Below are positions 59,999 to 64,000 of a stretch of DNA of 64,000 bases, one piece after another; within the stretch, counting starts at the first letter, position 1; every line of letters starts with the position of its first letter. Below the pieces are notes generated by a model. It had not been told where the DNA came from and ran no database searches. It saw only the letters and a program-made list of their open reading frames with translations. The DNA is from Limosilactobacillus reuteri (GTDB lineage: Bacteria > Bacillota > Bacilli > Lactobacillales > Lactobacillaceae), in contig NZ_CP059275.1 in NCBI RefSeq assembly GCF_013694365.1, positions 620,001 through 684,000 of the forward strand, given 5' to 3'. A program made the translations under genes and the position numbers.

Positions 59999-60481
59999 AT
60001 GCGGACACAGGGACTAAGATTGGCGCCCGTGACGCTTACCTTAATAATTTTTCAGGTATTAGTTTATTGCTGGTTAGTTTATGCAGGTGGCTCAACTAAT
60101 ACAGTAACCCTCCTGAATATGGGTGCTCGTAGTACGCCCTTAATCAGGGAAGGTGAATGGTGGCGTTTAGTATCACCTGTGTTCCTTCATGTTGGTTTAT
60201 CACACTTAGTAGTCAATAGCGTTACGCTTTTATATATTGGCCGTTACATTGAAGAGTTTTTCGGTCATTGGCGAATGGTAATTATATACTTTGTCAGCGC
60301 GTTTTTTGGTAATCCTACCAGCGCGGTCTTCATGCCATCGACAGTTTCAGCTGGTGCTAGTACTGCTATTTTTGGATTATTTGGCGCATTTTTAATGTTG
60401 GGTGTTTGCTTTCACCATAATGTTATTGTTCGCGTCTTAAGTCGTACTTTTTTGTGTTATTTGTTATTATTAATATTGTGA
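59999..60481 (+). pseudogene. Rhomboid intramembrane protease, N-terminal part (frameshifted)
   Basis: The 160 codons cover the first helices with WWRLVSPVFLHVGLSHLVVNS near 50 and the catalytic Ser in SAGASTAIFGLFGAF near 118, then drift into LSRTFLCYLLLLIL and stop. One T missing from the T-run at about 60449-60454 explains it: with seven T the frame reads LSRTFFVLFVIINIVNGFFLSG straight into the next piece. The protein is cut before its catalytic His. A sequencing error is possible. Confidence 0.85.
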
Positions 60482-60661
60482 ATGGATTTTTTCCTGTCAG
60501 GAGTTGACTTGGTAGGACACATTGGCGGCCTATTTGATGGCTTTTTCATTGCATTTATTGTTGGTGCTCCCATGTTAGGAACTGTTGATTACCTGAAACG
60601 GTTGTTAAGTGGAGCTGTATTAACGGTAAGTTTGGTAATTTTGACTCTAGAATTGAAGTGA
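60482..60661 (+). pseudogene. Rhomboid intramembrane protease, C-terminal part
   Basis: The 59 codons contain GVDLVGHIGGLFDGFFIAF with the catalytic His (GHIGG; the usual GGF is DGF), followed by the last helix. It is contiguous with the first part in the genome, since the bases across 60481/60482 read through in the restored frame. Confidence 0.85.
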
Positions 60662-60793
60662 ATGGCTATTGAGCTCGATAACCTCTATCAATCAGGAGTT
60701 GTAGATAACTCAACTTATACAAAAGCAAAGATTGTCTTGCGTAAAGAACATCGTGAAGAACAAACGAGAATTAAAAGGGGTAAACTGTATTAA
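60662..60793 (+). CDS. YqgQ-like protein, short form (43 aa)
   Basis: The 43 residues (ELDNLYQSGVVDNSTYTKAKIVLRKEHREEQ) match the C-terminal part of YqgQ, a roughly 70-residue Firmicutes protein. The rhomboid-yqgQ-glucokinase order is that of Bacillus yqgP-yqgQ-glcK. The usual N-terminal 25 residues are missing, through a start chosen too late, truncation or overlap with the disrupted rhomboid. Confidence 0.7.
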   Translation: MAIELDNLYQSGVVDNSTYTKAKIVLRKEHREEQTRIKRGKLY

Positions 60794-61765
60794 ATGGCTA
60801 AGAAATTAATTGGTGTTGACCTTGGTGGTACTACTATCAAGTTTGCAATTTTAACGGAGAACGGTGAGATTCAACAAAAGTGGTCTTTGCGGACTAACAT
60901 TTTGGATGATGGTTCACACATTGTGCCAGACATCATTAACTCAATTAATCACCACCTTGATTTATATAAAATGTCTCGAGACCAATTTATTGGAATCGGA
61001 ATGGGAACTCCCGGAACAATTGATCGTGAAAAGGGAACTGTTATTGGTGCCTACAACTTAAACTGGAAGACAACTCAAAATGTTAAAGAAGAGATTGAAC
61101 AAGGCACTGGGATGCAATTTGCTCTTGATAACGATGCTAACGTTGCTGCACTTGGTGAACGTTGGAAGGGCGCTGGTAATGAAGGTGACGATGTTGCATT
61201 TATTACTTTAGGTACCGGTGTTGGTGGTGGACTTATCTCCAATGGTAAGCTTATCCACGGTGTCGTTGGTGCCGGTGGTGAAGTTGGTCACATGATTGTT
61301 AAGCCAGATGGATACCTTTGTACTTGTGGAAACCATGGATGTCTTGAACAATACGCATCCGCTACTGGAATTGTTCATATCGCTCAAGATAAGGCGGAAG
61401 AATATGAAGGTAACAGTCGTTTGAAGGCAATGATTGATAACGGTGACGAAATTACAGCCAAGATTGTTTTTGACCTTGCTAAGGAAAATGATTATCTTGC
61501 TAATACTGTTGTTGATGAAGTTTGCTTCTACCTCGGTTTAGCAACTGCCAACTTAAGTAACGCATTGAACCCTGAATACCTTGTTATCGGTGGTGGAGTT
61601 TCCGCAGCTGGTGAATTCCTTTTGAAGCGGGTAAAGCAAAACTTTGAAAAATTTGCCTTCCCAACAGTTCGGACTTCAACTCAATTGAAGTTAGCTGAAT
61701 TAGGTAATGATGCTGGTGTTATCGGTGCTGCTTCATTAGCTCGTCAGTTTGTAAACGCAGATTAA
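60794..61765 (+). CDS. glcK: Glucokinase (ROK family)
   Basis: The 323-residue enzyme phosphorylates glucose with ATP. It has DLGGTTIKFAIL near 9-20, DNDANVAALGE near 112-122 and the ROK zinc motif CTCGNHGCLEQYAS near 176-189. This is the well-known neighbour of yqgQ. Confidence 0.95.
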   Translation: MAKKLIGVDLGGTTIKFAILTENGEIQQKWSLRTNILDDGSHIVPDIINSINHHLDLYKMSRDQFIGIGMGTPGTIDREKGTVIGAYNLNWKTTQNVKEEIEQGTGMQFALDNDANVAALGERWKGAGNEGDDVAFITLGTGVGGGLISNGKLIHGVVGAGGEVGHMIVKPDGYLCTCGNHGCLEQYASATGIVHIAQDKAEEYEGNSRLKAMIDNGDEITAKIVFDLAKENDYLANTVVDEVCFYLGLATANLSNALNPEYLVIGGGVSAAGEFLLKRVKQNFEKFAFPTVRTSTQLKLAELGNDAGVIGAASLARQFVNAD

Positions 61766-62152
61766 ATGATTCTTAATGCAGTCATTATAATCATCTTGTT
61801 AGTATGGATTTTTAGCTGGGCATTTCAGACTTACCGTCGAAAGAGATATGCAACTGTCCTTAGTCAAGATGACTTTAAGCAAGGAATGCGAAAAGCACAG
61901 GTTATTGACTTGCGACAAGAAAATGATTTTAAACAAGGTCACATTCTTGGTGCACGTAACTTGCCTTATCCATATCTTCGTCAACAATATGGCGAATTGC
62001 GGAAGGACTTGCCGGTTTACTTATATGATGAAGGAATGACATTAAGTACCCAGGCCGCTGCATTTTTAGGTAAGCATGGGTATAACCACCTTTATATCTT
62101 AAAAGATGGTTATCGTGCGTGGGATGGTAAAACTAAGAAGTCCAAGTATTAA
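61766..62152 (+). CDS. Rhodanese-like domain protein, catalytic Cys missing
   Basis: The 128 residues have an N-terminal membrane helix (about 3-19) and a rhodanese fold: VIDLRQENDFKQGHILGARNLPY near 46-68. The active-site loop normally reads (V/L)YCQSGMRS; here it is LYDEGMTLS near 90-98, so the sulfur-carrying Cys is replaced by Asp. The domain probably binds or signals rather than transferring sulfur. Confidence 0.85.
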   Translation: MILNAVIIIILLVWIFSWAFQTYRRKRYATVLSQDDFKQGMRKAQVIDLRQENDFKQGHILGARNLPYPYLRQQYGELRKDLPVYLYDEGMTLSTQAAAFLGKHGYNHLYILKDGYRAWDGKTKKSKY

Positions 62153-62329
62153 ATGAAACAATTAGCAAAAGGTATTTTAGTTGGTAGTTTAGCAACAGTT
62201 GCTGCCATTGCTAGCGGGGTTCTCACTTTCCATAAAACTGTCATTAAGCCAGCGGAAGAAGAAGAAGAAAAGTTTGATCAAAACCGTCGAGCTGCTATCC
62301 GTAAGGGCCGCTCAGCACACCAACTTTAA
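62153..62329 (+). CDS. DUF3042 family protein (58 aa)
   Basis: The 58-residue product has an N-terminal hydrophobic helix (KGILVGSLATVAAIASGV) and a Glu-rich then Arg-rich tail (EEEEEKFDQNRRAA). This matches the small DUF3042 membrane proteins of lactobacilli, which commonly precede miaA. The function is unknown. Confidence 0.82.
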   Translation: MKQLAKGILVGSLATVAAIASGVLTFHKTVIKPAEEEEEKFDQNRRAAIRKGRSAHQL

Positions 62330-63253
62330 ATGAATAAAGTAATCGCAATTGTCGGTCCAACCGCTGTAGGAAAAACTGCACTATCAATAAAACTGGCACA
62401 TGAATTTGATGGGGAAGTAATTTCTGGTGATTCGATGCAAGTTTATCGCCGCCTTGATATTGGAACGGCAAAAGTTACTCCCGAAGAAATGGGGGATGTG
62501 CCGCACCATCTCATTGATATCTGCAATATTGAAGAGCGTTTTTCTGCAGCCCGTTTTAAGAAACTTGCTGACCAAAAAATAGACGAAATAGCTCAACGTA
62601 ATCATTTACCGATTATTGCAGGCGGAACTGGATTTTATCTTCAAACCTTAACAGATAATCTAGCATTGGGAAGTGACCAGTTTGACCAACAAACACTTGA
62701 AATTCGTAACCATTGGAAAAGAGTTGCTGAGGAAAAGGGAGCCGAGTACGTTTGGGAGCAATTAAACGACTTGGATCCGGTAGCTAGTACTCGGATCCCC
62801 AAATCTAATACTCGCCGGGTTATTCGGGCTTTAGAGGTAATTAAGAAAACGGGTCAATTATTTTCCAACCAACCACAGTTCAAAGCAACAAATGATTTTC
62901 TCTTGATTGGCCTGACTACTGCTCGTCCTGTTTTATATGATCGGATTAATAAGCGAGTCGATTTGATGATTCAAAACGGCTTGTTAGAAGAAGCAAAATG
63001 GTTATTTGATCAAGGAGGAGAAAATCTGCCAGCAGGTAAAGGAATTGGGTACCATGAATTATTTCCTTATTTTTGTGGCGAGATTAGCCTAGCTGAGGCA
63101 GTTGAAAAAATTAAGCAGGATTCTCGCCATTATGCTAAAAGGCAGTTGACGTGGTTTAGAAATAAGGCTGATACTCACTGGTTTGATATTTTGCGTCATC
63201 CCGATGATATTAATCAAATTAAGCAGTTTATAAATGATTGGTTAAAAAAATAA
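62330..63253 (+). CDS. miaA: tRNA dimethylallyltransferase
   Basis: MiaA prenylates A37 of tRNAs reading UNN codons. The 307 residues include the P-loop VGPTAVGKTALS near 7-18, SGDSMQVYRRLDIGTAK near 34-50, VPHHLIDI near 62 and AGGTGFYLQTL near 97. Confidence 0.96.
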   Translation: MNKVIAIVGPTAVGKTALSIKLAHEFDGEVISGDSMQVYRRLDIGTAKVTPEEMGDVPHHLIDICNIEERFSAARFKKLADQKIDEIAQRNHLPIIAGGTGFYLQTLTDNLALGSDQFDQQTLEIRNHWKRVAEEKGAEYVWEQLNDLDPVASTRIPKSNTRRVIRALEVIKKTGQLFSNQPQFKATNDFLLIGLTTARPVLYDRINKRVDLMIQNGLLEEAKWLFDQGGENLPAGKGIGYHELFPYFCGEISLAEAVEKIKQDSRHYAKRQLTWFRNKADTHWFDILRHPDDINQIKQFINDWLKK

Positions 63254-64000
63254 ATGGGTAAACACGTATTTACAAAAGATGAAGTTCGCCAAATGGTAAA
63301 GGATGAAGATATTCATTTCTTACGAGTTATGTTTACTGACTTATTAGGAACGATTAAGAGCGTTGACTTACCAGTTAGTCAGTTAGATAAATTGATGGAT
63401 AACAAAATTATGTTTGATGGTTCTTCAATTGATGGATTTGTTCGGATTGAAGAAAGTGACATGTATCTTTACCCAGATATGTCCACTTGGCTTGCATTCC
63501 CTTGGGGTGCTGAACACGGGAAGGTTGCGCGGGTAATCTGCAGTGTTTACAAGACTGATGGTACTCCATTTGAAGGTGACCCCCGTAACAACTTAAAGCG
63601 GGTTCTTGAAGATATGCGGAAGATGGGCTTCAAAGACTTTAACATTGGACCTGAGCCAGAATTCTTCCTCTTCAAGACTGATGAAAAGGGTAACCCAACT
63701 ACCAATCTTAACGATAAGGAAAATTACTTTGACATGGAACCAGCAGATCCTGGTGAAGATTGCCGTCGTGACATCGTCTTAGCTCTTGAAAAGATGGGCT
63801 TTGATGTTGAAGCTGCTCACCATGAAGTTGCTCCTGGTCAGCATGAAGTTGACTTCAAGTACTCAGATGCTTTAGAAGCCGCTGATAACATCCAAACATT
63901 TAAGTTCGTTGTTAAAACAATTGCTAAGAAGTATGGTTTCCATGCCACCTTTATGCCTAAGCCGCTTTCTGGTATTAATGGTTCAGGAATGCACCTCAAC
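63254..64000 (+). CDS. glnA: Glutamine synthetase, type I (5' part, cut by window end)
   Basis: The 249 codons visible match GlnA: an N-terminal beta-grasp ([20 protein letters not shown]), [10 protein letters not shown] near 57, the metal-binding Glu in [11 protein letters not shown] near 130, and [15 protein letters not shown] near 188. The frame is open at 64000. In related species miaA-glnR-glnA adjoin; glnR is not printed between them here. Confidence 0.96.
   Translation, partial: MGKHVFTKDEVRQMVKDEDIHFLRVMFTDLLGTIKSVDLPVSQLDKLMDNKIMFDGSSIDGFVRIEESDMYLYPDMSTWLAFPWGAEHGKVARVICSVYKTDGTPFEGDPRNNLKRVLEDMRKMGFKDFNIGPEPEFFLFKTDEKGNPTTNLNDKENYFDMEPADPGEDCRRDIVLALEKMGFDVEAAHHEVAPGQHEVDFKYSDALEAADNIQTFKFVVKTIAKKYGFHATFMPKPLSGINGSGMHLN

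Overview
The genes indicate a low-GC lactic acid bacterium, most likely Limosilactobacillus reuteri or a close relative. Pointers are an L-2-hydroxyisocaproate dehydrogenase-type enzyme, a DUF3042 protein, a Rel-type heterolactic housekeeping set, IS30 and IS605 transposases, and the Firmicutes blocks metG-tatD-rnmV-ksgA-veg-ispE-purR-glmU-prs and rhomboid-yqgQ-glcK. The species call is an inference from gene content and was not searched. The most important property is structural. This is not ordinary contiguous chromosome. Nearly every gene starts on the base after the previous stop codon, all genes read on the + strand, two tRNA genes abut their neighbours, and no intergenic DNA remains for about 75 junctions. 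At eight places the end of one gene repeats the start of another, exactly as if natural gene overlaps had been written out twice. Several operons appear in reverse of their transcription order although each gene reads forward. The simplest reading is a string of annotated gene features, taken in genome order, each flipped to its sense strand and joined without spacers. Promoters, terminators, riboswitches and most ribosome binding sites are therefore absent by construction. Layout: (1) 1-11775, the cell-wall/nucleotide/tRNA housekeeping block (prs, glmU, purR, a zinc/manganese ABC importer, ispE, veg, ksgA, rnmV, tatD, metG), natively transcribed right to left. (2) 11776-22530, a DUF72 protein, sirtuin, an HExxH protein, HMG-CoA reductase, Ppx/GppA, trpS, a solitary DNA methyltransferase, ndk, HelD and a cation/proton antiporter, also natively right to left where overlaps allow a call. 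(3) 22531-33242, tRNA-Thr, an aminotransferase/permease pair, nth, an FMN-binding protein, an MFS pump, an L-hydroxyacid dehydrogenase, the methionine importer MetQNI with an M20 peptidase, and the remains of a ClC channel. (4) 33243-45710, an IS200/IS605 tnpA-tnpB fusion, msrB, an OpuC-type osmolyte importer, an Rrf2 regulator with a broken oxidoreductase, a degenerate phosphopentomutase homologue, a metal P-type ATPase, a matrixin-like protease, a DEDDh exonuclease, a SemiSWEET and a flavin disulfide reductase. (5) 45711-56123, a PLD-helicase, PAP2, an aldo-keto reductase, tRNA-His, a second triosephosphate isomerase, a PsiE-like protein, a CDF exporter, an NhaC antiporter and small oxidoreductases. 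(6) 56124-57214, the only non-coding-rich stretch: an exact 390-base inverted repeat of an IS30 transposase fragment and a 63-base inverted repeat of another transposase start, best explained as two contig ends. (7) 57215-64000, a class B PBP, rpmG, a folate cyclo-ligase, a frameshifted rhomboid, yqgQ remnant, glcK, a rhodanese, DUF3042, miaA and the start of glnA, natively left to right. No CRISPR array or convincing new defence system was seen. The best biological leads are the phosphopentomutase pseudoenzyme (39450-40640), two related 30-39-residue hydrophobic peptides (32244 and 51801), the HELLH protein beside HMG-CoA reductase (13450) and the in-frame TnpA-TnpB fusion (33243).
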